DNA of 64,000 nucleotides from Rhizobium sp. WYJ-E13. Lineage in GTDB: Bacteria > Pseudomonadota > Alphaproteobacteria > Rhizobiales > Rhizobiaceae. A model generated the notes under the pieces. That model saw only the letters and a list, made by a program, of their open reading frames with translations. It searched no databases and was not told the origin of the DNA. Within the stretch, counting starts at the first letter, position 1; the number at the start of each line of letters is the position of its first letter. This document shows, piece by piece, positions 43,412 through 53,531 of the stretch. The DNA lies in contig NZ_CP076855.1 in NCBI RefSeq assembly GCF_018987265.1, forward strand, positions 124,001 to 188,000, given 5' to 3'. The translations under genes and the position numbers were made by a program.

Positions 43412-44485
43412 ATGTCTTCCATTTGGACGCCAGCTAGATTGGGTGAAATCGAGCTCGCAAATCGCCTCGTCATGGCGCCGATGACGCGCAGTCGGGCTCT
43501 GCCGAACGGGGTGCCTGGCCCATTGGCGGCCGAATACTATTCTCAACGTGCCGCCGTGGGGCTGATAGTCAGTGAAGGAACCCAACCGTCTGATGACGGC
43601 CAAGGATATGCGCTGACGCCTGGGGTGTACACCGACGCCCACGTGGCGGGATGGAAGAAGATTACGGACGCAGTTCATGAGAAAGGCTCACGAATCTTCG
43701 TACAGCTCATGCATGTCGGGCGGCTTTCTCATCCGGACAACACCCCGCACCATCGACAGGCGCTCGCTCCCTCAGCAATCGCTCCGAACGAAAAAATCTT
43801 CACCCTTACAGGACTTCAGACGGTTCCGGAGCCGCGGGCAATGACGGCGCAGGATATCCGGCAGACGATTGCCGACTTCGCCAACGCAGCAAAGCGCGCG
43901 GTTGAGGCTGGCGCTGATGGTGTCGAAATACATGGGGCGAACGGATATCTTGTCCAGCAGTTCATCGCCCCGAACGCCAATCAACGCACCGACGAGTATG
44001 GCGGCAGCGTCGAAAACCGCGCACGCTTTGCCATTGAGACAGCCCGTGCGGTTGCAGATGCGATCGGCGCAAATCGTACGGGCATCCGCATCTCGCCTCA
44101 CGCGACGCTTGGAGGTCTTCAGGAGGGACCGGAGGGACCGGACCTTTATCGCTACCTCGTCGGCGAGCTCGACAGGGCCAAGCTCGCATACCTTCATGTG
44201 ATGCAGCTGGGTGATGAAGCACTTCTCGGCGATCTTCGCAAACTCTGGCATCAGTCCCTGATAGTCAACCGACCCGGTCGGGCAGTAGAAGACATCGGCG
44301 CCGATGTTGCCAAGGGGAACGCGGATCTCGAGTCGTTCGGACAACTGGTGCTTTGCAACCCCGATTTCGTTGAGCGAGTGAGAAGCGGACAGCCCATGAA
44401 CACAGCCGACCGCTCGACTTTTTATGGGGGCGGCGAGAAGGGGTATATCGATTATCCATCTGCCCGGGTCGCCGCCGCTCAGTAA
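43412..44485 (+). CDS. Old Yellow Enzyme-family NADH:flavin oxidoreductase (NemA-like)
   Basis: A 357-residue FMN-binding TIM-barrel reductase. Motifs: ANRLVMAPMTRSRA, the segment FVQLMHVGRLSHPDN, VEIHGANGYLVQQFIAPNANQRTDEYGG (substrate His/Asn pair) and C-terminal ADLESFGQLVLCNPDFVER. It reduces activated alkenes, N-ethylmaleimide or nitro compounds with NAD(P)H. GGAG lies 8 nt before the ATG. It probably answers to the divergent LysR regulator. Length is normal. Confidence 0.88.
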   Translation: MSSIWTPARLGEIELANRLVMAPMTRSRALPNGVPGPLAAEYYSQRAAVGLIVSEGTQPSDDGQGYALTPGVYTDAHVAGWKKITDAVHEKGSRIFVQLMHVGRLSHPDNTPHHRQALAPSAIAPNEKIFTLTGLQTVPEPRAMTAQDIRQTIADFANAAKRAVEAGADGVEIHGANGYLVQQFIAPNANQRTDEYGGSVENRARFAIETARAVADAIGANRTGIRISPHATLGGLQEGPEGPDLYRYLVGELDRAKLAYLHVMQLGDEALLGDLRKLWHQSLIVNRPGRAVEDIGADVAKGNADLESFGQLVLCNPDFVERVRSGQPMNTADRSTFYGGGEKGYIDYPSARVAAAQ

Positions 44486-44830
44486 TCCGCTAATAGCCAC
44501 TCAAGCTGATGCACTCGACGACGGCTTAGGAAGGGTCGTCGTCCTTGCGTTTGCTTCGGTCGTTGCGGACAACACTGGATTATCGCGGTGTGTAAGCAGC
44601 GCGATAATCCTTGCGATCGTCTCCGTCCCCGCATGATCTAGTCGCGGCTGATTTTTTACGGGGCAATGGGACAGCCTTCGATGCTCACGGGCGAACTGTG
44701 CGACAGCCCGCGCCATTTGCCTGCATGGGCGACCACCCGCTCGACCTCGTCTACGTAGACCCGGCTGCTTCTACGTCTTGCCCCCACAGACCAGACCGAT
44801 CAAGCCGCTACGAGATCGCGGATTTATCCG
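44486..44830. other. Intergenic stretch between convergent genes
   Basis: No convincing gene. Within it, around 44554-44612, GGATTATCGC and GCGATAATCC form near-perfect complementary arms some 25 nt apart, which could fold into a terminator-like stem for the flavin oxidoreductase gene. Confidence 0.4.
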
Positions 44831-45736
44831 CTACTTGACCGCGCTCGGAAATGACCCAGCCAGATGATCAACAAAGGCCCTCACGGCTGCCCCCATTCCC
44901 CGCCCTGTCGACATAAGAGCGGTGATGGTTGTCTCCGCCGCGATCCAGCCTGGCAGGACGTTTTTCAGTTTTCCGCACTCAACTTGTTGCTTGCACACGT
45001 AAAACGGAAGCGCGGCAATTCCGAGCCCGTCTTCAGCGGCTATCCGGATCGTGTCCATGCATGCCCCGGCGAGACGAGGGGACAACTCAACATCCTGTTC
45101 CCTGCCTGAGGGTAAGTGCCGCAATCTCCAACCCAGACCACCTTTTTCTCGGCGGAAGAACAGGCTCTGATGCCGGGAAAGATCGGCCGGCTTTATAGGT
45201 TCTCCTTTTTCGATAAGATAGGATGGTGCTGCAAACAAGCCCCAGGTGACCTTGGCAAGCGGCCGTTGGACAAGCCGTGAATTCGGTAAATCACCGCCAT
45301 GCGCTCGAATCGCAACGTCATAATTCTCCGCGATGATGTCGACGAAATGGTTGACTGCGTGTTGGACAAGGCTGATCTTCGGATGGTTGACAAGGAAGGA
45401 GTTTATCATTGCCGGCATAGCATGCTGGGCGATCGCAGTGGCAGTCGTGTAACGCACCACTCCCGCCGGATCGGTTAGGCGAGATTTCATCGCTATCTCT
45501 GCAACATTGGCGCTTTCGACGGTCTCAACGGCGTGGCGGTAGAATTCCAATCCAGCCTCTGTCAAAGAGATCTGCCTGGACGACCGACGAAGCAATGTCA
45601 CTCCCAGCTGTTGCTCAAGCTGCTTGATCCTGACGCTCAGGGTCGACGTCGGCAAGTCCATGATACGGCCTGCCGCTGTAAAGCCGCCGTTGTCGACGAT
45701 GGTAACGAAATAACGGAAATCGTTCATGTCGATCAT
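44831..45736 (-). CDS. LysR-family transcriptional regulator
   Basis: A 301-residue LysR protein: HTH at 1-60 (MNDFRYFVTIVDNGG, recognition helix PTSTLSVRIKQLEQQ) and an effector domain with AENYDVAIRAHGGDLP and AAPSYLIEKGEPI. GGGGA precedes the ATG at 45736; ATG at 45727 is an alternative. It faces a 655-bp gap with no gene before the isochorismatase-like gene, which is on the opposite strand and is its most plausible target by divergence. Confidence 0.87.
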   Translation of the reverse strand: MIDMNDFRYFVTIVDNGGFTAAGRIMDLPTSTLSVRIKQLEQQLGVTLLRRSSRQISLTEAGLEFYRHAVETVESANVAEIAMKSRLTDPAGVVRYTTATAIAQHAMPAMINSFLVNHPKISLVQHAVNHFVDIIAENYDVAIRAHGGDLPNSRLVQRPLAKVTWGLFAAPSYLIEKGEPIKPADLSRHQSLFFRREKGGLGWRLRHLPSGREQDVELSPRLAGACMDTIRIAAEDGLGIAALPFYVCKQQVECGKLKNVLPGWIAAETTITALMSTGRGMGAAVRAFVDHLAGSFPSAVK

Positions 45737-46391
45737 GACTGTGTCCCCTTTCCATCAGGCGCCGAAGCGGACCGGCTGCCCATGACTATGGCAACCCAAG
45801 CTCTGCATCGCGTATCCGTTCACCGTAGTCCGAAGCCCAGACACCTCTCGCGCAGCGGTTCTCCCTTCTGCCATCTCAATACAATTCAAACCGACAGGCT
45901 GCCCTTCGTGCGCCACAAGCCTGTAGCGTTTCCGACATCGTCGATGGCCGTTTCTCGAACAAGGTCCTGTCGCCCTTGATGGCTAAATACGCGTGTGATT
46001 TCATCGCGCTCTTGCGCAGATTAATAGCAAAAGGCGCATCACCAGGGAGCCATGGCCTGCCCTGAAACGAAAGATGTTCCGGACGGGACCACATTCTCCA
46101 TGAGCCTGTTTGGGTGGTCCGACGGTTTAGCCTTCGTGGCCCCTCAAACTACCAGGATGAAATTCGAAGTTCATACCATTCAATCCTGTGCTTGTTCAGT
46201 TTAAACCTTTGCCAACAGCGCTTGCGCTTGCCCTCTGCCTTTGATTGACCGCCAGCGCGAACTCCGAACCAATCGTTGTTCCGCAAAAAGTAATGGTGCC
46301 TTTCCCGTTTTGTCGATTAACGCTTGGAAGCTTTTAGGGAAACCTGTGGGAACGGGAGCACAACCCGAGTTGATCATTTTATGGAGCCAAG
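45737..46391. other. Intergenic stretch between divergent genes
   Basis: About 0.65 kb with no convincing frame. It holds the presumed promoters of the LysR gene and of the isochorismatase gene, whose GGAG is at the extreme right. I could not pick out a LysR box with confidence. Confidence 0.45.
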
Positions 46392-46967
46392 ATGCATAAC
46401 AAAGCGTTCACCCCGGAGAATTCCGCCTTGTTGCTGATCGATCATCAACTTGGGACGATGTCGTGGACACATTCTCATGACATCAATCTCGTCAAGGCTG
46501 CGGCAATCAAACTTGCTCGAATCGCAAAGGCTGCAGGACTACCAACAGTCTTCACGTCAAGCATGGAAGATCACGCACAAGGTCCTCTTTTGCCGGAACT
46601 GCGGGAGATACTGCCGGAGGCATTCGATGCACGTATCAAGCGGCCCGGCGTCGTAAACGCCATGCATTATGAAGCTTTCAATCGTGCGGTGCGAGCGACC
46701 GGTCGCAACAAGCTGTACGTGGCAGGCATCACCACGGAGATCTGTGTTCTTTTCCCGGTCCTGCAGATGCTTGATGAAGGCTACGAGGTGCAGGTTGCCG
46801 CAGACGCGTCGGCTTCCTACACCAAATTTGGTGACGATCTTGCGCTTCGCCGTATGGAAAAGGCAGGAGCAATCATCACAACGCACGATCAGATCGTCTC
46901 CGAACTGGCAGTTGACTGGACGACGCCAATTGGTCATGCATTATCGGGTATCCTCGCCTATCACTGA
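46392..46967 (+). CDS. Isochorismatase-family cysteine hydrolase
   Basis: A 191-residue hydrolase with the family catalytic triad in place: Asp17 (LLLIDHQ), Lys83 (RIKRPG) and Cys118 (GITTEICV). Members hydrolyse amides, ureas or isochorismate. GGAG lies 5 nt before the ATG. It is 112 bp upstream of the YdeP-type molybdoenzyme on the same strand and may share a transcript with it. The specific substrate is unknown; YcaC-like hydrolases are the closest general match. Confidence 0.87.
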   Translation: MHNKAFTPENSALLLIDHQLGTMSWTHSHDINLVKAAAIKLARIAKAAGLPTVFTSSMEDHAQGPLLPELREILPEAFDARIKRPGVVNAMHYEAFNRAVRATGRNKLYVAGITTEICVLFPVLQMLDEGYEVQVAADASASYTKFGDDLALRRMEKAGAIITTHDQIVSELAVDWTTPIGHALSGILAYH

Positions 46968-47079
46968 GCAATCACCTGCAGGTATTGCCCGAATTAATGG
47001 CGTGCGCTTGTCATGACGAGATCTGCGTCACTCGGGCACGTCTGGCATTAAGCGATCACGACCAAACGAGGACATTGGG

Positions 47080-49392
47080 ATGAGCAGCGATACACCCCCG
47101 GGTATTGAACCGTATGAGGCTTCTGCGGGTGGTTGGGGTGCATTGCGCGCGGTCGCACGAACACTAAAGGAGCAGCAGGTCGTCTTCAAAGGCGCCGCTA
47201 CTCTGTTGAAGGCCAATCAGCCGGACGGGTTTGATTGCCCAGGATGTGCGTGGCCGGACCCGGACCATACGTCAGCATTCGAATTTTGTGAGAACGGCGC
47301 GAAAGCGATAACCTGGGAATCGACAAAGAAGCGCGCCGGGCCTGACTTTTTTGCCCACTATCCTGTCTCCCAGCTCTGGACCTGGAGTGATCATCAGCTT
47401 GAGGACGCAGGGCGTCTGACTCACCCGATGATTTACGATCATGACAGCGATCGTTTCATCGCAATTGCCTGGGACGATGCGTTTTCGAAGATCGCTTCCG
47501 AGTTGCGCGCACTTGCAGATCCAAACTTCGCGGAATTCTATACGTCAGGACGAGCGTCCAACGAAGCTGCTTTCCTTTACCAGCTTTTCGTCCGCGCATA
47601 TGGGACCAACAATTTCCCCGACTGCTCCAACATGTGCCATGAAGCAACATCCGTCGGCCTTCCGAAATCGATCGGGGTCGGCAAGGGAACGGTCGAACTT
47701 GTCGATTTCAATCATTGCGATTTGATCATTTCGATCGGACACAACCCCGGAACCAATCACCCGCGCATGATGACCACGCTGCACGATGCGTCGCGTCGCG
47801 GCGTACCGATTCTTGTGTTCAACCCGTTGCGGGAGCGCGCACTCGAACGCTTCACGGCCCCGCAGAATCCGATTGAGATGTTGACCAATTCAGCTACTCC
47901 AATCGCGGCTGCCTACCATCAGGTCAAACCGGGTGGCGACGTCGCACTCCTCAAGGGCCTAATGAAGCTAATCTTTGAACGAGACGAGCAGGCTGTCAGC
48001 GAGGGGCGCAGCAGCGTGCTGGACCAAGATTTCATCATCGAGCACACGCTGGGCATAGACGCGCTGCGCGCCGACGCTGCCGAGACGGACTGGTCCTTCA
48101 TTTATCAAAAGTCCGGCCTTGCACCCAATGAGTTCGAGTCCGCGGTTGATGCCTATTTGCGCGCAGAACGGGTGATCATCTGTTACGGGATGGGCATAAC
48201 GCAACATGCGACAGGAACGGAGATCGTCCAACAGCTCGCCAATCTGTTGATGCTCCGGGGCAACATCGGCAAGCAGGGCGCTGGATTGTGCCCGCTTCGA
48301 GGTCATTCGAACGTGCAGGGCGATCGCACGGTCGGGATCACGGAAATTCCTAACGCGGCGTTGCTCGACGGCATGGAGGCTGCTTTTGGCTTCCGGCCCC
48401 CTTCGGAAAAGGGACATAATGCGGTAGAGGCGATCGAAGCGATTCGCCTTGGCAAATCCAAGGCTTTAATTTGCCTTGGGGGTAACCTGGCAGTCGCAAT
48501 GTCTGATCCTGATGTGACATTCCCCGCGATGCGCAAGCTGGACCTTGCCGTGCATCTTGCTACCAAGCCTAACCGCTCTCACCTTCTTACCGCAAGGACG
48601 ACGATCCTGTTGCCGGTTCTCGGCCGCACGGATCGGGATGTTCAGGAGGCGGGGGTTCAATCCGTCACCGTCGAGGATTCTATGTCCATGATACATGCCT
48701 CCAAAGGCTTTCTTGAACCACCCAGCAAGGAGCTGAAGTCGGAGCCTGCCATCATTGCTGGCATGGCCAAAGCAACGTTGGGGGACCGTTACGACATCGA
48801 TTGGGATGGGCTCGTAGCCGATTATGACCGGATCCGTGAGAAGATCGAAGTTGTTTTCCCCGATTTTCACGACTTCAATATACGCGTGCGCAAGCCAGGC
48901 GGATTTCGCCTGGATATCCCAGCGTCACGGCGCGAATGGAGCACGCCTTCAGGGAAGGCTAACTTCATTGTCGCGCGCAATTATGCTGACCCGCGCATGA
49001 ATGTCGCAGGAGCCCTTGTGCTGACGACATTGCGTAGCCACGGCCAGTACAACACCACGATCTATAACCTGGATGACCGTTATCGAGGTGTGTTTGGCCG
49101 CCGGGACGTGCTGATGATGAACAAGAGTGACATGGGGTCACGCGGCATATCGCATGGCGACAGGGTCGTGATCACTTCGATCGCCGAGAATGATGTCGAC
49201 GAGCAGAAGATTATCGAAGGCTTCATCGCCATCGAGTACAATATTCCAGTAGGCTCGGTTGCCGGATATTATCCCGAGATGAACCGGGTCATTGCACTGT
49301 CTGACTTTGATCCGCAATCTGGTACGCCATCTTACAAGGGTGTGCCGGTAACCGTCAGATCAATGTCTACAAGTGCAAATGTCAGCGCTTAG
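47080..49392 (+). CDS. YdeP/FdhF-like molybdopterin oxidoreductase
   Basis: A 770-residue protein of the YdeP (FdhH-like) family. The N-terminus has FDCPGCAWPDP and CENGAKA, matching the family Cys-containing segment; later blocks include DCSNMCHEATSVGLPKSIGVGKG, ISIGHNPGTNHPR (MGD binding), GNIGKQGAGLCPLRGHSNVQGDRT and the C-terminal MGSRGISHGDRV domain. It would bind bis-MGD molybdenum, but substrate and physiological role are unclear; E. coli YdeP is linked to acid resistance. GAGGA stands 7 nt before the ATG. No fdhD-like chaperone gene is beside it. Confidence 0.87.
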   Translation: MSSDTPPGIEPYEASAGGWGALRAVARTLKEQQVVFKGAATLLKANQPDGFDCPGCAWPDPDHTSAFEFCENGAKAITWESTKKRAGPDFFAHYPVSQLWTWSDHQLEDAGRLTHPMIYDHDSDRFIAIAWDDAFSKIASELRALADPNFAEFYTSGRASNEAAFLYQLFVRAYGTNNFPDCSNMCHEATSVGLPKSIGVGKGTVELVDFNHCDLIISIGHNPGTNHPRMMTTLHDASRRGVPILVFNPLRERALERFTAPQNPIEMLTNSATPIAAAYHQVKPGGDVALLKGLMKLIFERDEQAVSEGRSSVLDQDFIIEHTLGIDALRADAAETDWSFIYQKSGLAPNEFESAVDAYLRAERVIICYGMGITQHATGTEIVQQLANLLMLRGNIGKQGAGLCPLRGHSNVQGDRTVGITEIPNAALLDGMEAAFGFRPPSEKGHNAVEAIEAIRLGKSKALICLGGNLAVAMSDPDVTFPAMRKLDLAVHLATKPNRSHLLTARTTILLPVLGRTDRDVQEAGVQSVTVEDSMSMIHASKGFLEPPSKELKSEPAIIAGMAKATLGDRYDIDWDGLVADYDRIREKIEVVFPDFHDFNIRVRKPGGFRLDIPASRREWSTPSGKANFIVARNYADPRMNVAGALVLTTLRSHGQYNTTIYNLDDRYRGVFGRRDVLMMNKSDMGSRGISHGDRVVITSIAENDVDEQKIIEGFIAIEYNIPVGSVAGYYPEMNRVIALSDFDPQSGTPSYKGVPVTVRSMSTSANVSA

Positions 49393-49621
49393 GCTGATCA
49401 AAAACGTTGCACGTCCGCCAGATCGGCTGTCAATCTCCGCCTGGAGCGGCAACCTGGAACGCAGAAATCGGCTCAAAGACGCCAGTTCGAGCGGATGATA
49501 GGCCTTTTCTCTATGCGCTGCGCTCATGAGGAGTTTGCCGTTGCAGATGCGGAAATATTATGTATCTCTCCGGCAAAGGCCATCTGCCGTGATTTGCTGA
49601 TTGGCTTTAAGTCCATGCCTT
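49393..49621. other. Gap before the IS66 remnant
   Basis: No gene seen. The left end of the element must be here or at the tnpA gene, but I could not identify an inverted repeat or target duplication with confidence. Confidence 0.4.
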
Positions 49622-49945
49622 ATGTCATGCGCTACGGTGATTTCCCCGATTGAACTCTTGTCCGCCGACGATCTTGGCCGGCGCTATGGAGTGTCTCGAT
49701 CATTGTTGACGACTTGGCGTCGTCAATATCGAAGCGGTCTTTTGAGCGTTTCTGCATCGACGAGCTTCGTGCCGCTTTCGATTTCGCCGCCGCCGGCGGC
49801 GTTCCCCGAGATGACCGCTCCGCTCCGGTCGGAGGGCGACAAGATGATTGAGATCGGCCTGCCGGATGGTCGTCGCCTGACGATCCCGTCCTCGCTTGAT
49901 CCCACCATCCTCGCCCGTCTTCTACCGGTTCTGGATGCGTCATGA
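49622..49945 (+). pseudogene. IS66 tnpA-like accessory protein, probably N-terminally shortened
   Basis: About 107 residues. The HTH part LGRRYGVSRSLLTTWRRQ and the C-terminal strand IEIGLPDGRRLTIPSSLDPTILARLLPVL match IS66 OrfA proteins. The usual first 20-30 residues with the preceding helix are not recognisable. It overlaps tnpB by ATGA. ATG at 49622 is a guess; the frame opens at a TTG at 49601. Confidence 0.65.
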
Positions 49946-50292
49946 TCGCCTTTCCAGCTGGGGTGAAGGTATGGATTGCAGGCGGCGTGACGGACATGCG
50001 TTGTGGCATGAACAGCCTGGCGCTGAAGGTGCAACAAGGCCTTGGTCGCGATCCTCATGGCTGTGAGGTCTTCTGCTTCCGGGGGCGCAAAGGTGATCTG
50101 ATTAAGGTCCTGTGGCATGACGGGATCGACATGTCGCTTTACCTGAAGCGGCTGGAAGCTGGGAAGTTCGTCTGGCCGGTCAGCCAGAGCGGATCGGCCG
50201 CCGCGGTTTCGGCAGCACAGCTCGGCTATCTCCTGGAAGGGATCGACTGGCGCAACCCGCGCTGGGCGCAGCGGCCTTCGAAGGCAGGCTGA
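49942..50292 (+). CDS. tnpB: IS66 TnpB accessory protein
   Basis: A 116-residue protein, full length for IS66 Orf2/TnpB: PAGVKVWIAGGVTDMRCGMNSLA, GCEVFCFRGRKGDLIKVLWHDG, KRLEAGKFVWP. It assists the IS66 transposase in an unknown way. The reading frame is intact although both flanking IS genes are damaged. ATGA coupling to tnpA is retained. Confidence 0.87.
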   Translation: MIAFPAGVKVWIAGGVTDMRCGMNSLALKVQQGLGRDPHGCEVFCFRGRKGDLIKVLWHDGIDMSLYLKRLEAGKFVWPVSQSGSAAAVSAAQLGYLLEGIDWRNPRWAQRPSKAG

Positions 50293-50698
50293 TCGCTTTC
50301 ATTATACTGTTTTTGTTGGGCGTTCGGCACGCGGCATGGTAGCTTTCGGCCGTGGATGACGCACTTTGGAAATATGCTGTTCATGGAATTGTAATCGAAG
50401 GAGCAAAGCTGAAGGTGGCTTGACCGACGAAAAACATACCAATCTCCCGCATTGGTGCTGGCAGATCCAGACAGGACAAACCGAAGGCTGAATTTGGCAT
50501 TATTCGCCGACGAGAAGAATGGTTTTGTCCTACCGAGCCTCCGCCAACGAAAGCGGGATTTTGGTGCTGCCGATGCGAAGAGCGGCGACCGTATGTGAGT
50601 TTGGGCTGGTGGAAGCGACCAGTCAGATATTGAGCTCAAGCCTGGATACTGAAACGAAGGGAGCACTAAACATGCCTATTTGAAACCGCTTTACGTTA
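50293..50698. other. Segment of unknown origin inside the IS66 remnant
   Basis: It occupies the place of the N-terminal part of tnpC but shows no IS66 coiled-coil sequence in any frame. A minus-strand frame spans most of it (50226-50666) without similarity I recognise. It may be a secondary insertion or replacement. Confidence 0.45.
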
Positions 50699-51857
50699 AT
50701 GGGCCCATGTGAGTTCACCTGCCGGGACTGCGAGAGGATTAGCCAGCCGCCGGCTCCCTTCCATGCCACACCGCTCGGATGGGCAGGACCGAACCTGCTG
50801 GCGACGATCCTGTTCGAGAAGTTCGGCCAGCATCAGCCGTTGAACCGCCAAGCCGAGCGCTGTGCCCGGGAAGGTGTCGACCTCAGTCTTTCCACGCTGG
50901 CCGATCAGATCGGGGCCTGCGCGACGGCGTTGCAACCGATCCCATGACCTGAATCCGTGCTCATGTGCTGGCCGCCGAACGGCTGCATGGCGACGACACC
51001 ACCGTTCCATTCCTGGCCAGGGGCGCAACAAAGCAGGCAAGGTTATGGACCTACGTTCGCGACGACCGCCCCTTCGCAGGTGTCGCGCCTCCCGCAGCAC
51101 TCTTCCACTTCTCTCCCGATCGCGAGAAGACCCATCCAAATCGACATCTCGCCGGATGGCATGGCACACTGCAAGCCGATGTCTATGGCGGCTACAACGA
51201 TCTCTATCGTACCGACCGCAGCCCCGCGCCGGTGCTCAGCGCGCTCTGCTGGAGCCATGCGCGGCGCAAGTTCTTCGAACTCGCTGACATCGCCGGCAAC
51301 GTGCGCAAGGGCAAACCTGCTCACGAGATATCGCCGGTCGCGCTTGAGGCTGTCGCCCGCATCGACGCACTCTTCGACATTGAGCGCGGTATAAACGGGA
51401 CGTCCGCCGAGGAGCGACTGGCAGCGAGGCAGTTGCATGCTCGTCCGCTCGTCGAAGAACTGCACGACTGGCTCATGGCCCAGCGCGCTCAGATGTCGAA
51501 GCACAATCCCGTCGCCAAGCGATCAACTACATGTTCGAGAAAGAGGGCCGCTGGGAAGCCTTCATCCGGTTCCTCGATGACGGCAAGCTTTGCATCTCGA
51601 ACAATGCGGCAGAGCGCGCCCTGCGCGGAATCGCTCTGGGAAGAAAGGCCTGGCTATTCGCCGGTTCCCAGCGCGGCGGAGAGCGCGCTGCCTTCATGTA
51701 TTCCCTGATCGTCACAGCCAAAATGAGTGATATCGATCCGCAGGCTTGGCTAGCCGATATCCTCGCCCGCATGCCCAACCTGCCCGTATCACGGCTGCCG
51801 GAACTGTTGCCTTGGAACTGGTCCGCCGTGGGCAGCGCCCGGCAGAGAGCAGCTTGA
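50699..51857 (+). pseudogene. IS66 TnpC transposase, three-frame remnant
   Basis: Three consecutive pieces in three frames. Frame one, 50699-50947, reads FTCRDCERISQPPAPFH and LFEKFGQHQPLNRQAERCARE. Frame two, from about 50955, reads VLAAERLHGDDTTVPFLARG, WTYVRDDRPF and the DDE-domain CWSHARRKFFELADI to about 51518, after an in-frame TGA. Frame three, to 51857, reads INYMFEKEGRWEAFIRFLDD, NNAAERALRGIALGRKAW and ends PWNW. Loss of one base at the AAGCGATC run near 51518 explains the last shift. The N-terminal region is absent. It cannot make an active transposase. Confidence 0.85.
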
Positions 51858-51969
51858 TGGCGCGCCCGACGGATGTCTACACGATCGTTTATGTGCTTCG
51901 CTGATCGGCGAGAACCTCGAACTCCTCCAGGAGATCGCCAGCAACTCAGACAACATCGATTACGGCGAG

Positions 51970-52155
51970 ATGATCCATGCCCATGACGGCAGCGAAGAGG
52001 GCATCACGATCTTCACCGACCGGGGCATCGAGAGCTTAAAGGAATTCTTCGCCGATATCCGCACCTGCGAGGGCGGTGTCCGGCAATTCCTCGTCGATGA
52101 GCAATGTGATCCCGAAAGGGTCGAACGCATCATGGCAGACGAGCCGAGATCATAA
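51970..52155 (+). CDS. Small acidic hypothetical protein after the IS66 remnant (possibly partial)
   Basis: A 61-residue frame, MIHAHDGSEEGITIF then a helix ESLKEFFADIRTC and a charged C-terminus DEQCDPERVERIMADE. The same frame remains open and protein-like about 30 codons upstream (IGENLELLQEIAS...), with no start seen, so the 5' end may have been cut by the element. I do not recognise the family, and no ribosome-binding site is evident. Confidence 0.4.
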   Translation: MIHAHDGSEEGITIFTDRGIESLKEFFADIRTCEGGVRQFLVDEQCDPERVERIMADEPRS

Positions 52156-52483
52156 ACCCGCGGCCTACGCCGGATGGATACTTCCTTCCAACCGACGGCA
52201 CAAAACATAGCGCTTGGCTGGTTTCCAAAGTTCAAGAGCCGTCGATTTTAGCGGCACCTTGCTCCTTGCCGGAAGGCGTTCAATGATTCCGATTTCTTCT
52301 CTCGCTAGTCAGAACGGCGTCCGTCCGCTCCAATCGACGTCCGGGAACACCTGATGCGAGAGCACCTCCCAATGTTACATGGACCAATCGTCTTATTGCG
52401 TTTGTGATGATGATGCCTCTCCGCGCAATGACACCGAAATAGGCGGAGCGAAAAATTCCCACGCAAAAGCATGTGGGATATCA
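52156..52483. other. Intergenic stretch without a convincing gene
   Basis: No recognisable gene. It holds the presumed promoter of the ketopantoate reductase-like gene; the GGGA 5 nt before its ATG is at the right end. Confidence 0.4.
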
Positions 52484-53497
52484 ATGATCAGAACTATCGA
52501 AGGCGATCATGCTAGGAGAAAGCTGGTTGTCGCAGGGGCCGGCGCCATTGGACTGACGCTTGCAGCCCGTCTTGGGCTATCCCGACAAGATGTCCATTTG
52601 ATTGCCCGGGGCAGCAGTCTGGACACCATACGGCGAGATGGAATCCGCCTTATCGATATGGAAGGACTCCATCACGTCGCGATCAAAACGACGTCGGCCG
52701 AGGATGGCGATGCTGCCGAATTCTTGTTCCTGTGCTCGAAGTCGCAGGATCTTCCTGCACTTGCAGCAAGCGTCGCTCATCTTGTAACGCCTGCAACCGC
52801 GGTCGTGCGAGTGATCAACGGCATGCCCTGGTGGTATTTTGAAAGATTGGCGGGCAGTTGGGAGGGCATGCAGATCAGGAGCGTCGACCCGGCCGGGGTG
52901 CTCAAAGCCTGCATACCCTCCCACAATATCATCGGCACAACGACGATGGTCACGGCCGAGCGCAAAGAACCCGGTGTGGCGCTCACGTTCAACCCACTCC
53001 AGATGACGTTGGGCGAGAACAACGACATATTATCGGAAAGAGTCGATCAGCTTGGCTCCATTCTCGAGGGTGCTGGTTTCAACGTGAGCAAGACGGCGCG
53101 TATCCGCGACGCAGTCTGGACAAAAGTCGTCCGCAATCTCATCTCAAACCCGGTGACAGCCATTACCGGCGCGACACTGCGTCAGAACTTTGGAGATGCC
53201 CACCTCGTCGCCATTAGTCGGCAGATGCTAGACGAGGCGTTGCCGTTAATAGCAGCCTATGAATCCCGCGTTGAGGTCGAACCAGCACAGATCATTGAGA
53301 GCGGCCGAAGGCTTGGCGATGTGAAAACATCGATGTTGCAGGATCTGGAACGCGGGAACGAGCTTGAACTCGCTTCGATTTGCGATGCTGTTCTTGAGCT
53401 CGCAGACCTTCGTGGCATCCCGATGCCAGTCACTCGAGCGGTAAGCGACCTCGCGCATTTCAAAAGTAATCGAAGCGCAGGCGTGGTCGCGGCGTGA
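52484..53497 (+). CDS. Ketopantoate reductase family (PanE/ApbA-like) oxidoreductase
   Basis: A 337-residue NADPH-dependent reductase-like protein: Rossmann motif VVAGAGAIGLTLAARLG at the N-terminus, FLFLCSKSQDLPA, VRVINGMPWWYFERL, and the C-terminal helical domain with AVWTKVVRNLISNPVTAITG and the MLQDLERGNELE motif (conserved Lys and Glu of PanE). True PanE reduces ketopantoate in coenzyme A synthesis; many homologues act on other 2-oxoacids, and position beside a hydrolase suggests a catabolic use. ATG at 52484 chosen with GGGA before it; the frame to 52379 lacks similarity. Confidence 0.86.
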   Translation: MIRTIEGDHARRKLVVAGAGAIGLTLAARLGLSRQDVHLIARGSSLDTIRRDGIRLIDMEGLHHVAIKTTSAEDGDAAEFLFLCSKSQDLPALAASVAHLVTPATAVVRVINGMPWWYFERLAGSWEGMQIRSVDPAGVLKACIPSHNIIGTTTMVTAERKEPGVALTFNPLQMTLGENNDILSERVDQLGSILEGAGFNVSKTARIRDAVWTKVVRNLISNPVTAITGATLRQNFGDAHLVAISRQMLDEALPLIAAYESRVEVEPAQIIESGRRLGDVKTSMLQDLERGNELELASICDAVLELADLRGIPMPVTRAVSDLAHFKSNRSAGVVAA

Positions 53498-53531
53498 GAA
53501 CACCCTTAGTGGCAGATAAGGAAGACGAAAA

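Larger units (their letters stand above)
49622..51857 (+). mobile_element. Decayed IS66-family insertion sequence
   Basis: Ordered remains of the three IS66 genes: tnpA-like, tnpB, then a tnpC transposase split over three frames and missing its N-terminal quarter. A roughly 400-bp segment without IS66 similarity separates tnpB from the tnpC remains. The element is not expected to move by itself. Termini were not located. Confidence 0.8.
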
